DNA of 64,000 nt from Desulfonatronum thiosulfatophilum (GTDB lineage: Bacteria > Desulfobacterota > Desulfovibrionia > Desulfovibrionales > Desulfonatronaceae), in NCBI RefSeq assembly GCF_900104215.1, contig NZ_FMXO01000010.1:1-64000 (forward strand). The letters are read 5' to 3'. Of the stretch, positions 46,916 through 57,405 are shown one piece after another. Position 1 is the stretch's first letter, and each line of letters starts with the position of its first letter. Under the pieces are notes generated by a model. It saw only the letters and a program-made list of their open reading frames with translations, searched no databases and was not told the origin of the DNA. A program made the translations under genes and the position numbers.

Positions 46916-47422
46916 CCTCCTGAAAAAAGATTGAAATGTATTTCGTAACTACTCAGGACCTCTACATGATAAGACATGCATGTTCCGGCTTGTTCCGATT
47001 TTTTTGCCTTCCTGTCTGACTGAGCCAGGATTCGTTCATCGAACCATTGCCGGACGCCTGAAGGGACCAATTGATGTTTATTCAGGCAATGCTTTGATGT
47101 TGCGAATCCGGCGAGCGAGTTGCGAGGTCGAAAAATCGTGACAAGCCAAAACGCAGCTGAGCAGTTACTGTATTCCCAGCCAGTCATGTCACATGGTTCA
47201 GCTGATTGAGATCGGCTGAATTCCCGTCTATGACGGCAGTAGCGGCAAAATCACCACATGGCAAACCAGCTGACTGCCTTCATGCCTTCGGCCCCCCCGC
47301 AGTGGTTGCCAAATCCGACACGACTGCCTATCTGTTCGGGCTCTGGGCTGCCGGACTAACTCATTTCGACACCTTACTTTTGAACCCTGACTTATGATTG
47401 CCGACTTCTGAAGGAGAACCGC
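46916..47422. other. intergenic region between LOG gene and M29 aminopeptidase
   Basis: These 507 bases lie between two divergently transcribed genes and should hold both promoters. I see no convincing gene, RNA or strong hairpin. An AAGGAGAACC ribosome site for the aminopeptidase lies just before 47423. Confidence 0.5.
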
Positions 47423-48622
47423 ATGTTCACTGAAAAACATTTGGACGCCTATGCCCAGGTCATGTTGTGGGCTTTGGAAACGGCCAGAGGACGCAAACTC
47501 AAAGCAGGGAACATCGTCCTGCTCCAATCCGATCCCGCTGCCGTCGCCCTTTCCGAAAAGATCTACGCTTTGTTGCTGGATCGGTCTCTTCAGCCGGTGG
47601 TCCGCTGGAATCCCAGCGTGCGCATGGAGCACGATTTCTATGCCCGGGGCGAGGACAGGCACCTGACCTTTCACCCGCCGGGCACAAAAGAACTCCTCGG
47701 CGCCCTGCATGGGGCCATCCATCTGCGGGCCCCGGAGTCCTTGACTCATCTGCGGGATGTGCGTCCGGAGCGGATCAGCATGGCCACTTTGGCCCGAAAA
47801 CCGTTGCGGGACATCCTGGATGCGCGCGAGCAAAAGAAACTGTTCGGTTGGACCCTGGCCATGCTGCCCACAGAGCAACTGGCCCTGGCCGCGGGCATGG
47901 ATGTGGACGCCTATGCGCAACAGATCGTGAACGCCTGCTACCTGGACAGCGACGATGCCGTGGGCAGTTGGAAGGATGTTTTTGCCTCGGTCAATCGGAT
48001 CAAGCGCTGGCTCAACTCCCTGAATCCGAAAACACTCCGCGTGGAATCGGAAGCGATGGATCTGGAGGTTTCCGTTGGCGAGCAGCGCAGATGGGTCGGG
48101 CTGTCCGGCCACAATATACCCAGCTTTGAGATTTTCTTGTCCCCGGACTGGCGGGGAGTGCGTGGAGTCTACTTTGCCGACCAGCTTTCCTATCGCAACG
48201 GCAATATCGTGGAAGGCGTCCGCCTGGAGTTCAAGGACGGCAGGGCGGTTGACGCGCAGGCCACGCAGGGCGAGGAATTTCTCCGGTCCCAGGTCGCCAT
48301 GGACGAAGGCGCCGCCAGGGTCGGTGAATTCTCATTGACGGACAAGCGCTTTTCCAGGATCAACGCCTTCATGGCCAACACCTTGTTTGATGAAAACTTT
48401 GGGGGGCCCTTCGGCAACTGCCATCTGGCTCTGGGATCGTCGTATGTTGAATCTTTTTCCGGCAAGGTGGCCGACTTGGACAAACGGCGCAAACGCAGTC
48501 TGGGCTTCAACGAGTCCGCGTTGCACTGGGACCTGGTCAACACCCGGGAGAAAACAGTTACGGCACGGCTCGGCTCAGGCAAAACCCAGGTGATCTATGA
48601 AAACGGCGAGTTTCGGTATTAG
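47423..48622 (+). CDS. M29-family aminopeptidase
   Basis: This 399-residue metallopeptidase matches the M29 family (aminopeptidase T/S). The C-terminal half holds its metal-site segments: GHNIPSFEIFLSPDW with YFADQLSYRNG, GEFSLTDKRFSRINAFMANTLFDENFGG and CHLALGSSYVES, and ALHWDLVNT. These provide Glu, His and Asp ligands for two metal ions. It trims N-terminal residues from peptides in the cytoplasm. AAGGAG lies just before ATG 47423. There is no signal peptide. Confidence 0.92.
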   Translation: MFTEKHLDAYAQVMLWALETARGRKLKAGNIVLLQSDPAAVALSEKIYALLLDRSLQPVVRWNPSVRMEHDFYARGEDRHLTFHPPGTKELLGALHGAIHLRAPESLTHLRDVRPERISMATLARKPLRDILDAREQKKLFGWTLAMLPTEQLALAAGMDVDAYAQQIVNACYLDSDDAVGSWKDVFASVNRIKRWLNSLNPKTLRVESEAMDLEVSVGEQRRWVGLSGHNIPSFEIFLSPDWRGVRGVYFADQLSYRNGNIVEGVRLEFKDGRAVDAQATQGEEFLRSQVAMDEGAARVGEFSLTDKRFSRINAFMANTLFDENFGGPFGNCHLALGSSYVESFSGKVADLDKRRKRSLGFNESALHWDLVNTREKTVTARLGSGKTQVIYENGEFRY

Positions 48623-48781
48623 TTTCAAAAGCTTTTTCTTTACACTTCGTATATAGTGCGGCTATGTTCACGACTTTTTCCTTCCATATGCATCACCCTG
48701 GTCTTGGTCCCGACATTGGCTTGATACAGGGGGCTGGTATTTCTAGATTTCCCATCCGCATGGATGGATCGAGAGGTCGTC

Positions 48782-49693
48782 ATGGCACGAAATTTCCTGC
48801 AAATAACTGATTTGAAGCGTTCCGAGGCCTGGAACATGTTGACCCGGGCCAAGGAGATCAAGGCCAGCAACTGGCGATCCACCCTTCTGAACGGGAAAAC
48901 AATAATTCTTTTGTTCGAAAAGGCGTCGACCCGGACCAGGATCTCGTTTGAAGTGGCCATTCGTGCCCTGGGCGGAAACGTCCTGTTCATGACCAACAAG
49001 GAATCACAGCTCGGCCGCAATGAGCCCTTGCGGGATACGGCCCGGGTTCTTTCCCGGTATGTTCAAGGCGTCGTGGTGCGCACCTTTGCCCAGGAATCAC
49101 TGGAAGAATTGGCCTCCGTCGGAACCATCCCGGTCATCAATGCCCTGACCGATCTGCATCATCCCTGCCAGGTGATGAGCGACATGCTGACCATTTTCGA
49201 GAATACTCCCGACTTGCCCAGCCTGAAGGTTGCCTGGGTCGGCGACGGCAACAACATGGCCAACTCCTGGCTGCATGCGGCCATGTATTTTCCGTTTACC
49301 CTGCATTTGGCCGTGCCCAAGGGGTATGAGCCGGATTCCGGGATATTGCAGCATGCCCGGGAAAGTGGCGCCAACGTTGTCTTGACCCATGATCCGAAGG
49401 AGGCCGTCAGCGAGGCCCATTACGTGAACACTGATGTCTGGGCCTCCATGGGCCAGGAAGATGCGGCGAATGAACGTCGGGAAATATTCGCGCCGTTTCA
49501 GGTCAATTCCAGGTTGCTGGCTCTGGCCCATCCCGAGTGCAAGGTCCTGCATTGCCTGCCGGCCAAACGCGGAGAGGAAATTACGGACAACGTCCTGGAG
49601 GGCGAATCTTCCCTGGTCTGGGACCAGGCCGAAAACCGGCTGCATATGCAAAAGGCCCTCTTGGAATGGGTCTATGACGAGCATCACGTTTAA
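48782..49693 (+). CDS. argF: ornithine carbamoyltransferase
   Basis: This 303-residue enzyme has the carbamoyl-phosphate site EKASTRTRISFEVA, HHPCQVMSD in the middle and the ornithine-site HCLPAKRGEEI near the end. It makes citrulline from ornithine and carbamoyl phosphate in arginine synthesis. The ATG at 48782 has a GAGAGG site and is preferred to an in-frame start 6 codons earlier. argG follows after 140 bases and argH after that, giving the last three steps of the pathway in order. Confidence 0.95.
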   Translation: MARNFLQITDLKRSEAWNMLTRAKEIKASNWRSTLLNGKTIILLFEKASTRTRISFEVAIRALGGNVLFMTNKESQLGRNEPLRDTARVLSRYVQGVVVRTFAQESLEELASVGTIPVINALTDLHHPCQVMSDMLTIFENTPDLPSLKVAWVGDGNNMANSWLHAAMYFPFTLHLAVPKGYEPDSGILQHARESGANVVLTHDPKEAVSEAHYVNTDVWASMGQEDAANERREIFAPFQVNSRLLALAHPECKVLHCLPAKRGEEITDNVLEGESSLVWDQAENRLHMQKALLEWVYDEHHV

Positions 49694-49833
49694 TTGTGAT
49701 GCGGCTCTTGATCCTGTTGCACTCGGATCACGCATGCCTTTGAACACTGGTCGACAGCTGCATGACATATTTGAATTCAGCATGATCCCGAGCTGTTTCT
49801 TCCTGCCCCTTCTCCAACCCCATTGAAAAAAAT

Positions 49834-51027
49834 ATGGAACAATCAATCAAGAAAGTCGTTCTGGCCTATTCCGGTGGTCTGGATACTTCCGTCATATTGA
49901 AGTGGATCAAGCAGACCTATTCCTGCGACGTGATCGCATTCACCGCTGACCTGGGGCAGGGCGAGGATCTCTCCGGCGTTGAACGCCGAGCCCTGGACAC
50001 CGGAGCCGTGAAGGCATTTGTCGAGGATCTGCGAGAGGAATTTGCCCAGGACTTCATTTTCCCGATGATGCGGGCCAATGCCGTCTATGAGGGCCGATAC
50101 CTGCTGGGAACCTCCATTGCCCGGCCGCTGATCGCCAAACGCCTGGTGGAGATCGCCAGGGCCGAAGGCGCCCAGGCTATTGCCCACGGAGCCACGGGAA
50201 AGGGCAACGATCAGGTTCGATTCGAGCTGACCGCCGCGGCCCTGGACAAAACCATCCGGACCATCGCCCCATGGAGGGAATGGGATCTGTGCTCGCGCAC
50301 GGACTGCGTCGAATACGCCAGGCAGCACAACATCCCCGTCACCGTGACCAAGGACAAGCCCTATTCCTGCGACGGCAACCTGCTGCACCTCTCATTTGAA
50401 GGCGGCGAACTGGAAGATCCCTGGGCCGAGCCCGGACCGCACACCTATGTCATGTGCGTTCCTCCGGAACAGGCTCCGGATCGGCCGGAAGTCGTGACGC
50501 TTGATTTTGAGGCCGGCAATCCGGTTGCACTGGACGGCGAGGCGCTTTCGCCGGCAAATATCATGGCCAGGCTGAACTCCCTCGGCGGGCGGCACGGCAT
50601 CGGGCGGGTGGACATGGTGGAAAGCCGTTTCGTGGGCATGAAGGCCCGCGGCGTCTACGAGACGCCCGGCGGGACGATTCTGCAGGCGGCCCATCGCGAT
50701 CTGGAAGGCTTGACCATGGACCGCGAAACCATGCGTCTGCGCGATCAGCTGATGCCCCAGTACGCGGCCATGGTCTACAACGGATTCTGGTTTGCTCCTG
50801 AACGTGAAGCTTTGCAGGTCTTCATCGACAAGACCCAGGAGCGGGTTCGGGGTACCGTGCGATTGAAGCTGTACAAGGGGTCCGTGACGGTTCTTGGCCG
50901 CAAATCCCCGGTTTCTCTTTACAACCCTGAGTTGGCCACCTTCGAGAAGGACATGGTCTACGATCAGGCCGACGCCGCGGGATTCATCCGCCTCAACGCC
51001 TTGCGGCTCAAGGCCTGGAACCAGTGA
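49834..51027 (+). CDS. argG: argininosuccinate synthase
   Basis: This 397-residue enzyme has the ATP loop [16 protein letters not shown] near its start, the substrate segment [18 protein letters not shown] and [14 protein letters not shown], plus [14 protein letters not shown]. It joins citrulline and aspartate with ATP to make argininosuccinate. The argH start overlaps its stop (TGATG), so the two are translationally coupled. Length is typical. Confidence 0.97.
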   Translation: MEQSIKKVVLAYSGGLDTSVILKWIKQTYSCDVIAFTADLGQGEDLSGVERRALDTGAVKAFVEDLREEFAQDFIFPMMRANAVYEGRYLLGTSIARPLIAKRLVEIARAEGAQAIAHGATGKGNDQVRFELTAAALDKTIRTIAPWREWDLCSRTDCVEYARQHNIPVTVTKDKPYSCDGNLLHLSFEGGELEDPWAEPGPHTYVMCVPPEQAPDRPEVVTLDFEAGNPVALDGEALSPANIMARLNSLGGRHGIGRVDMVESRFVGMKARGVYETPGGTILQAAHRDLEGLTMDRETMRLRDQLMPQYAAMVYNGFWFAPEREALQVFIDKTQERVRGTVRLKLYKGSVTVLGRKSPVSLYNPELATFEKDMVYDQADAAGFIRLNALRLKAWNQ

Positions 51028-52448
51028 TGGCTACGGAATCCGGCAGCTCACAAAAACTTTGGTCCGGGCGGTTTGATAAAACCACGGATCGGCTGGTTGA
51101 GGCATACACGGCATCGGTGCATGTGGATCGCCGTCTGGCCGTCCAGGATATCCGCGGCTCCATGGCGCATGCCAGAATGCTCGGGGAACAGGGCGTCCTG
51201 CCTCCTGACGACGTGGAAGCCATTGTTTCCGGATTGGATCAGATTCTGGCGGAGGTGAATTCAGGCGCATTTGTCTGGCGTGACGAGCTGGAAGACGTGC
51301 ACATGAACATCGAATCCCGGCTGACGGAACTGATCGGCGATGCCGGAAAGAAACTGCATACGGGGCGAAGCCGCAATGATCAGGTTGCTCTGGATTTCCG
51401 TCTCTACGTGGACGAAGCCCTGAAACGCTGGCAGGATGGGCTCGAAGAACTGGTCGCCGTGCTGGTGCGGCGGGCCGAGGAGCATCGCCGGACTCTGCTG
51501 CCCGGGTGTACCCACCTGCAACCGGCCCAGCCCGTAAGTCTGGCTCAGCACCTGCTGGCCTATGCCTGGATGTTTCGCCGCGATCACGCCAGGGCGGAAG
51601 ATGCCTTGAAAAGGGTGCGGGTCAGTCCTCTGGGAGCCGCAGCCCTGTCCGGGACCACCTATCCACTCGACCCGGCCATGGCGGCCCGGGAAGTCGGCTT
51701 TCCCGAAGTATTCGCCAACAGCATGGACGCCGTCTCAGACCGTGATTTCGTCATGGAATCCGTCTTTATCGCGGCCGTGACCATGGCTCACCTTTCCCGG
51801 CTGTGCGAGGAGCTGATCCTCTGGGCCAATCCGGCATTCGGCTTCGTGCGGCTGCCGGACGCCTTTGCCACCGGGTCAAGCATCATGCCGCAAAAAAAGA
51901 ATCCGGATGTGGCTGAACTGATGCGCGGAAAGACCGGGCGGGTTTACGGGGCTTTGATGTCCTTGATGACCCTGGTCAAAGGACTTCCGCTGACCTATAA
52001 TCGGGATTTGCAGGAAGACAAGGAACCGTTTTTCGACGCGGACAAGACCGTGGAAACATCATTGCGGCTCATGGCGTCCATGATGGCCGAAATGGAATTC
52101 GTGCCGGAACGGATGCTGGCGCTTTTGCGCAAGGGATACCTCAACGCCACGGAACTTGCGGACTATTTGGTGGGAAAAAAACTGCCTTTCAGGGACGCCC
52201 ATCATGTTGTGGGGCGGGCCGTGGCGTTTGCCGAAGACCAGGGCCGACCTCTGGAGGAGCTGTCACTTCAGGAGTTGCAGTCCTTTTCGCCGTTGATCCA
52301 GGAGGATGTTTTTTCCGTGCTGGATTATCATCAAGCCGTAGCACGGCGCAGCGGGCGGGGCGGTACCGGTGAGGCTCCGGTCCAAAATCAAATCAGCGAG
52401 TTGAAAGCCTGGTTGACTGCGTCTGAAGGGAAGAACGGCGGGGTTTGA
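51027..52448 (+). CDS. argH: argininosuccinate lyase
   Basis: This 473-residue enzyme has [11 protein letters not shown] at the start, [18 protein letters not shown], the catalytic-His region [22 protein letters not shown] and the family signature [19 protein letters not shown]. It splits argininosuccinate into arginine and fumarate. The ATG at 51027 overlaps the argG stop. The gene ends only 2 bases before the tRNA-Sec gene on the opposite strand. The fumarate released links to the frd-fum genes metabolically. Confidence 0.97.
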   Translation: MATESGSSQKLWSGRFDKTTDRLVEAYTASVHVDRRLAVQDIRGSMAHARMLGEQGVLPPDDVEAIVSGLDQILAEVNSGAFVWRDELEDVHMNIESRLTELIGDAGKKLHTGRSRNDQVALDFRLYVDEALKRWQDGLEELVAVLVRRAEEHRRTLLPGCTHLQPAQPVSLAQHLLAYAWMFRRDHARAEDALKRVRVSPLGAAALSGTTYPLDPAMAAREVGFPEVFANSMDAVSDRDFVMESVFIAAVTMAHLSRLCEELILWANPAFGFVRLPDAFATGSSIMPQKKNPDVAELMRGKTGRVYGALMSLMTLVKGLPLTYNRDLQEDKEPFFDADKTVETSLRLMASMMAEMEFVPERMLALLRKGYLNATELADYLVGKKLPFRDAHHVVGRAVAFAEDQGRPLEELSLQELQSFSPLIQEDVFSVLDYHQAVARRSGRGGTGEAPVQNQISELKAWLTASEGKNGGV

Positions 52449-52450
52449 TT

Positions 52451-52544
52451 TGGCGGAAGCGTATAGGAGTCGAACCTACCGACGACCTCTCGACCGTCCA
52501 CTGGATTTGAAGTCCAGGCGCCACACCGGTGACGAAACGCTTCC
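52451..52544 (-). tRNA. selC: selenocysteine tRNA (anticodon UCA)
   Basis: A 94-base tRNA on the minus strand. It has an 8-base acceptor stem (ggaagcgt / acgcttcc), a UCA anticodon in ggacTTCAaatcc, a long extra arm, and encoded G-CCA at the 3' end. The long acceptor stem and UCA anticodon are typical of tRNA-Sec. It shows that the organism can insert selenocysteine at UGA; no selenoprotein gene is seen within this window. Confidence 0.95.
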
Positions 52545-52756
52545 TTGTGTGAAAAATGCCTTTTATAGATTTCAACGTTGAACCGCAAGGGGGCAGTTCG
52601 AATCTCCGGAGGAATTTCCGGCTTTAGAACGACATTGACGCTGTTTCACCACGGGATTGGGAATCGGCGTCGAATGCTTCACTTTAACACCCCTCCTCTT
52701 GCAAACCACAATCGTATTTTTTCTGATAATCCAATCCTTTTTCGGAGGAATTTTCA

Positions 52757-54739
52757 TTGAATAATTTTTCAAAGAACCTGCTGCTCTGGGCTACCATTTC
52801 CGTTGTGATGGTGGTTCTGTTCAACATGTTTAGCCAACCGCCGGCGCCCGAACAGCAATTGAGTTACAGTGAGTTGCTGGCCCGCGTTCGAGCCGGCGAA
52901 GTTACCGAAGTCAACGTGCAGGGGCAGAGAATCCAGGGAGTACTGCTCAACGAGCAACGCTTTGTTTCCTACAATCCCAACGACCCCAACCTGGTACCCA
53001 TACTTCTGGAGAACAATGTCCGGGTGGTCGCGGAGCCCGAGGATCAGTCGCCATGGTATTTCACCATTCTGATCTCCTGGTTTCCGATGCTTCTGTTGAT
53101 CGGAGTCTGGATCTTTTTCATGCGCCAGATGCAGTCCGGGGGCGGGCGGGCCATGTCGTTCGGCCGTTCGCGGGCCAAGATGCTGAGCGAGGAATCCACC
53201 AAGGTCACCTTTGAAGACGTTGCCGGGGTGGACGAGGCCAAGGAAGAATTGATGGAAGTGGTGGATTTTCTGCGGGAACCAAAAAAGTTTACCCGCCTTG
53301 GCGGGCGAATCCCCAAGGGCGTTTTGCTGGTCGGCTCTCCGGGTACGGGCAAAACGCTGCTTGCTCGGGCCGTGGCCGGAGAGGCCGGGGTGCCGTTTTT
53401 CTCCATTTCCGGTTCTGATTTCGTGGAAATGTTTGTCGGCGTCGGCGCTGCCAGGGTGCGCGATCTGTTTACCCAGGGCAAAAAGAACGCGCCCTGCCTG
53501 ATTTTCATAGACGAAATTGACGCCGTCGGCCGACAGCGCGGCGCCGGGCTGGGCGGAGGGCATGATGAACGCGAGCAGACCCTGAACCAGATGCTGGTGG
53601 AAATGGACGGTTTTGAATCCAACGAAGGCGTCATTCTGATTGCCGCCACCAACCGTCCGGACGTACTGGATCCGGCCCTGCTGCGTCCCGGTCGGTTCGA
53701 CCGGCAGGTCGTTGTCCCGGCACCGGATCTGCGGGGCAGGGTGCGCATCCTGCAGGTCCATGCCAAACGTACGCCCCTTGCCAAAGGGGTCGACCTTGAA
53801 TCCCTGGCCAAGGGCACGCCGGGCATGTCCGGAGCCGATCTGGAGAATCTGGTCAACGAGGCGGCCTTGTTTGCCGCCCGGCAAAACAAGGATCAGGTTG
53901 AAATGCAGGATTTCGAGGAGGCCAAGGACAAGATCCTGATGGGCAAGGAACGGCGCAGCATGATTCTCAGCGATGACGAGAAGAAGACCACGGCCTACCA
54001 TGAAGCCGGTCATGCTCTCGTGGCCCGGCTGCTGCCCGGAACGGACCCGATTCACAAGGTGTCCATCATTCCCCGAGGCATGGCCTTGGGCGTGACCATG
54101 CAGTTGCCGGACGACGAACGACACAACTACAGCCGGACCTACCTGGAAAAAACATTGGCCGTGCTCCTTGCCGGCCGGGTGGCCGAGCAGATTATCTTCG
54201 ATCAGCTGACCACGGGGGCCGGCAACGACATCGAACGGGCGACGAAAATGTCCCGGAAAATGGTCTGCCAGTGGGGGATGAGCGACGTGTTGGGGCCGCT
54301 GTCCCTGGGGGAAAACAACGACCATGTCTTTCTTGGTCGCGAGATTTCATCCCACAAGGACTACAGTGAAGAAACGGCGCAGCAGATCGATGCTGAGATC
54401 AAGGGCTTCATCAGCAGAGCTCTCGCCACGGGTCGGGAATTGCTGGAGCAGAATATCGACACTCTGCACGCCATGGCGGAAGCCCTTCTGGAGCGCGAAA
54501 CCATTACCGGAGACGACATCACCCGTCTGATGCAGAACGAACCCCTGCCGCCCGTCAACTTGGTGATCAAGAAGGCAGCCCGGGACGAGTCTGCCACGAA
54601 GTCAGAGAACATCGATCAAGACGCCGACAAGGGAGAAGATGGGAAGAAGACGACCGATGATCCAGCTTCTGCAAAGGGCGAGGGTGAATCGGAAGACGAA
54701 TTTTCCCTGGAAGAGCCTGAGAAACCTCAGCGTTCCTAG
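52757..54739 (+). CDS. ftsH: ATP-dependent zinc metalloprotease FtsH
   Basis: This 660-residue protein has two N-terminal membrane helices (about 6-24 and 99-120) around a small periplasmic part, an AAA+ domain with Walker A GSPGTGKT (about residue 195) and Walker [10 protein letters not shown], and the zinc protease motif HEAGH (about 415). It degrades damaged and regulated membrane and soluble proteins. The C-terminal tail is long, acidic and disordered-looking. TTG is the likely start codon, with GGAGG 8 bases upstream. It heads a run with folP, cdaA, cdaR and glmM. Confidence 0.97.
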   Translation: MNNFSKNLLLWATISVVMVVLFNMFSQPPAPEQQLSYSELLARVRAGEVTEVNVQGQRIQGVLLNEQRFVSYNPNDPNLVPILLENNVRVVAEPEDQSPWYFTILISWFPMLLLIGVWIFFMRQMQSGGGRAMSFGRSRAKMLSEESTKVTFEDVAGVDEAKEELMEVVDFLREPKKFTRLGGRIPKGVLLVGSPGTGKTLLARAVAGEAGVPFFSISGSDFVEMFVGVGAARVRDLFTQGKKNAPCLIFIDEIDAVGRQRGAGLGGGHDEREQTLNQMLVEMDGFESNEGVILIAATNRPDVLDPALLRPGRFDRQVVVPAPDLRGRVRILQVHAKRTPLAKGVDLESLAKGTPGMSGADLENLVNEAALFAARQNKDQVEMQDFEEAKDKILMGKERRSMILSDDEKKTTAYHEAGHALVARLLPGTDPIHKVSIIPRGMALGVTMQLPDDERHNYSRTYLEKTLAVLLAGRVAEQIIFDQLTTGAGNDIERATKMSRKMVCQWGMSDVLGPLSLGENNDHVFLGREISSHKDYSEETAQQIDAEIKGFISRALATGRELLEQNIDTLHAMAEALLERETITGDDITRLMQNEPLPPVNLVIKKAARDESATKSENIDQDADKGEDGKKTTDDPASAKGEGESEDEFSLEEPEKPQRS

Positions 54740-54758
54740 CCTGATTGCATCTTGCTGA

Positions 54759-55640
54759 ATGGATTTGCCTGTGAATTCAGTTCCCGCATGGCGCATCAAA
54801 GGTGAACGATTTTTGAATATGAATCACCCCCTGATCATGGGGGTGATCAATTGCACTCCGGACTCGTTCTACGACGGTGGCCGGCATCGTCATCCGGACG
54901 AAGCCGTACGCCGCGGCCTTGAGCTGGTCTCCGAGGGAGCGCTAATTCTGGACGTCGGCGGCGAATCCACCCGCCCCGGCGCCCTGCCCGTGACCCGGGA
55001 AGAGGAACTGGAACGCGTTCTGCCCGTGATGCAGCGATTGAGCGCCGCCCTGGAGCAAAGCCATCCCGAGGTTGTTCTTTCAGTGGACACCACCAAGGCC
55101 GAAGTGGCCGCCATGGCGCTGGCCGCCGGCGCGGCCGTGGTCAACGACATCTCCGCCTGCCGGTTTGATCCGGGGCTGCTGGACGTTCTTCGCCAGTATC
55201 AGCCGGGTTACGTGCTGATGCACGCTTTGGGAACACCGGCAACCATGCAGTCCAATCCATATTATGAAAATGTTCTGGATGAAGTCCGTCGCTTTTTCGA
55301 GCAGCGGATGAACGTCCTGGTGCAATCCGGATTGTCTGAGGACGCCATTATCCTGGATCCTGGGATCGGGTTCGGCAAGCTGCTGGAACACAACCTGCGG
55401 CTGCTGCGCAATATCGACGACTTGCTGCAATTGGGCAGGCCGCTTCTGGTGGGCATTTCCAACAAGTCTTTTTGGAAAGGGCTGCTGGGGCTGGAACTGG
55501 AGGAGCGCGGATCCGTCACCCAGGTGGCCACGGCGTTGCTGACGGTCAAAGGGGTGCGGGTGCATCGTGTTCACGACGTACTGGAAACACAACGGACTTT
55601 GCGGGTATTCCAGGAGCTGAGCGGAGGCGGGTCGTGCTAG
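54759..55640 (+). CDS. folP: dihydropteroate synthase
   Basis: This protein of about 293 residues has the pterin-site GVINCTPDSFYDGG, the DVGGESTRPGA loop, DTTKAEVAAMAL, VNDISACRFD, DPGIGFGKLLEHN and LLVGISNKSFW. It joins pterin pyrophosphate and para-aminobenzoate in folate synthesis. The ATG at 54759 is used because residues before GVIN (AWRIKGERFLNM) match the usual first strand of the family. Its last codons overlap the cdaA start. Confidence 0.94.
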   Translation: MDLPVNSVPAWRIKGERFLNMNHPLIMGVINCTPDSFYDGGRHRHPDEAVRRGLELVSEGALILDVGGESTRPGALPVTREEELERVLPVMQRLSAALEQSHPEVVLSVDTTKAEVAAMALAAGAAVVNDISACRFDPGLLDVLRQYQPGYVLMHALGTPATMQSNPYYENVLDEVRRFFEQRMNVLVQSGLSEDAIILDPGIGFGKLLEHNLRLLRNIDDLLQLGRPLLVGISNKSFWKGLLGLELEERGSVTQVATALLTVKGVRVHRVHDVLETQRTLRVFQELSGGGSC

Positions 55641-56374
55641 AGATGCAGTTCGGCTTGCGGGAACTGGTGGACATCGGCCTGGTGACCTTTGCCTTCTACC
55701 GGCTGATCCTTCTCGTGAAGGGGACACGTGCCGTATCGATCATCTACGGATTGATACTAATCCTGGTGATCTATTACCTGTCCGAGGAATTCGGCCTGCT
55801 GACCTTGAACTGGTTGCTGGCCAACTTTCTGGGCTCCATGTTCCTGGTGATTATCATTTTTTTTCAACAGGACATCCGGAGAGCCCTTTCCGAACTGGGC
55901 GCCGGCAGTCTTTGGAGACGTCGCAACGTATCTGATCGCCTGGTGAACGAAGTGGTCTACGCAGCGCTGAACATGGCCAAATCACGAACCGGCGCCTTGA
56001 TCGTCTTTGAGCGGGCTATTCCTCTGGGGGACATCATAGCTCGTGGCGTGGAAATCAAGGCCGGCATGTCTCGCGAACTGCTGGTGACGATATTTACTCC
56101 GGGCACGCCGCTCCATGATGGGGCCGTGGTGATTCGAGACGGCCAGGTTGAAGCCGCGGGTTGCATTCTGCCTTTGTCATCCGGAGTCGAGCACTCCACC
56201 AAACTGGGAACGCGGCACCGGGCCGCCATCGGCGCGAGCGAAGAGTCCGATGCCGTGGCCCTGGTGGTATCCGAGGAGCGGGGGGTCATATCTCTTGCCC
56301 AGGGAGGAGTACTGTCGGAAAATCTGAATGAAGCGCAGCTCAAGGACGCCTTGCGCAACGCATTGGAGAAGTAG
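55634..56374 (+). CDS. cdaA: diadenylate cyclase CdaA (c-di-AMP synthase)
   Basis: This 246-residue protein has three N-terminal membrane helices (about 10-80) and a DAC domain (about 100-215) with the catalytic motifs PLHDGAVVIRDG (DGA) and LGTRHRAAIGASEE (RHR). It makes cyclic-di-AMP from two ATP. The GTG at 55634 is chosen because GGAGG lies 6 bases upstream; it overlaps the folP stop. The usual partners cdaR and glmM follow. Confidence 0.95.
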   Translation: MLEMQFGLRELVDIGLVTFAFYRLILLVKGTRAVSIIYGLILILVIYYLSEEFGLLTLNWLLANFLGSMFLVIIIFFQQDIRRALSELGAGSLWRRRNVSDRLVNEVVYAALNMAKSRTGALIVFERAIPLGDIIARGVEIKAGMSRELLVTIFTPGTPLHDGAVVIRDGQVEAAGCILPLSSGVEHSTKLGTRHRAAIGASEESDAVALVVSEERGVISLAQGGVLSENLNEAQLKDALRNALEK

Positions 56375-56379
56375 GGAGC

Positions 56380-57318
56380 ATGCGCACGAATTGGCAGTAT
56401 CTGGTCCTGGCCTTTGCCTTGGCGCTTTTTTCCTGGCACCTGGTTTCCGGACGAGAAAAGGTGGACACCTGGATTCAGGTTCCCGTGGAAATGGTGAACA
56501 TGCCTCAGGGATTTGTCGTTCGCCAAGGCATGGTTCACCGCATCGAGGTTCGGGTCCGGGGACCGAGGCCAATGTTGCGCACTATTGATATGCGCAATGT
56601 CTTTTACCCCCTTGATCTCGCGGAATTGCAGCCCGGACTGAATCAGCTGGAATTCGAGACGCGCAACATCAGCCTGTCACGGGCCATTGAGGTGGTCGAA
56701 ATTTCACCTTCCCGGGCTGAATTGCTCGTGGACCGGTTGATGACCAAGAACGTGCCCGTGGTCAAACAAATGGAAACGGATTTGCATGAGGATTACGAGC
56801 TCAAACGTGCCGCTGTTCGCCCGCCGGCGGTGGTCCTGCGAGGTCCCCAGGCCAAGGTCGAGGAAGTCGATGAGATTATGACGCAACCGGTGACGGTGGA
56901 GGATGATCGTCCAGGAAAACTGGAAATTACGGTGGGCCTCATCCTGCCGCCGGAAGTCGAGGCGAATCCATCCAGGGTCTCTTTGCAGCTTGATTTTGGC
57001 GAGAAAACCACGGATATTTCCATTGAACGCGAGGTCCTTGTCGCGCAACCAGCCGGAATGACGGTCACGGTGGATCCGGCAAGAATTCGCCTTCAGCTTC
57101 GAGCACCTCTTTCGATGGTTCGAGAAGAAAAACTTGTCGACGCTGTCTGGGTCACCACCAGTCCTTTAGGGGAGCTTGCCTCAGGCGAGCATGAAGTCAG
57201 CTACCGGGTCGAATTGCCTCCCGGGGTTGTCCTGTTGCAAGGGGAGCCGGAAAACGTGCGCGTTCAGATCGAACAGATCTCCGCCGTGCCGGTCGCTCCT
57301 GATCCGAATGCGCCTTAG
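56380..57318 (+). CDS. cdaR: YbbR-domain protein CdaR
   Basis: This 312-residue protein has one N-terminal membrane anchor (about residues 7-22) and the rest outside, made of YbbR repeats: PVEMVNMPQGF, a repeated VxxxxV beta-rich pattern, PPAVVLRGPQAKVEEVDEI (about 150-170) and RVQLRAPLS-like later units. In Firmicutes CdaR binds CdaA and adjusts c-di-AMP synthesis. It starts 5 bases after the cdaA stop on the same strand, with glmM following. Confidence 0.9.
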   Translation: MRTNWQYLVLAFALALFSWHLVSGREKVDTWIQVPVEMVNMPQGFVVRQGMVHRIEVRVRGPRPMLRTIDMRNVFYPLDLAELQPGLNQLEFETRNISLSRAIEVVEISPSRAELLVDRLMTKNVPVVKQMETDLHEDYELKRAAVRPPAVVLRGPQAKVEEVDEIMTQPVTVEDDRPGKLEITVGLILPPEVEANPSRVSLQLDFGEKTTDISIEREVLVAQPAGMTVTVDPARIRLQLRAPLSMVREEKLVDAVWVTTSPLGELASGEHEVSYRVELPPGVVLLQGEPENVRVQIEQISAVPVAPDPNAP

Positions 57319-57405
57319 TCGTCGTAACATTGGTTCATTTTGAAACTTGAATTTGCTGTGATGTAGACTGTCCTCGCAGGGACCAGTCGACTCATGAGGG
57401 ATGAT

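Noticed and set aside
46912-47187. A 91-codon minus-strand frame upstream of the LOG gene
   Set aside because: No ribosome site, no domain and a mixed residue pattern; it lies where the promoters should be.
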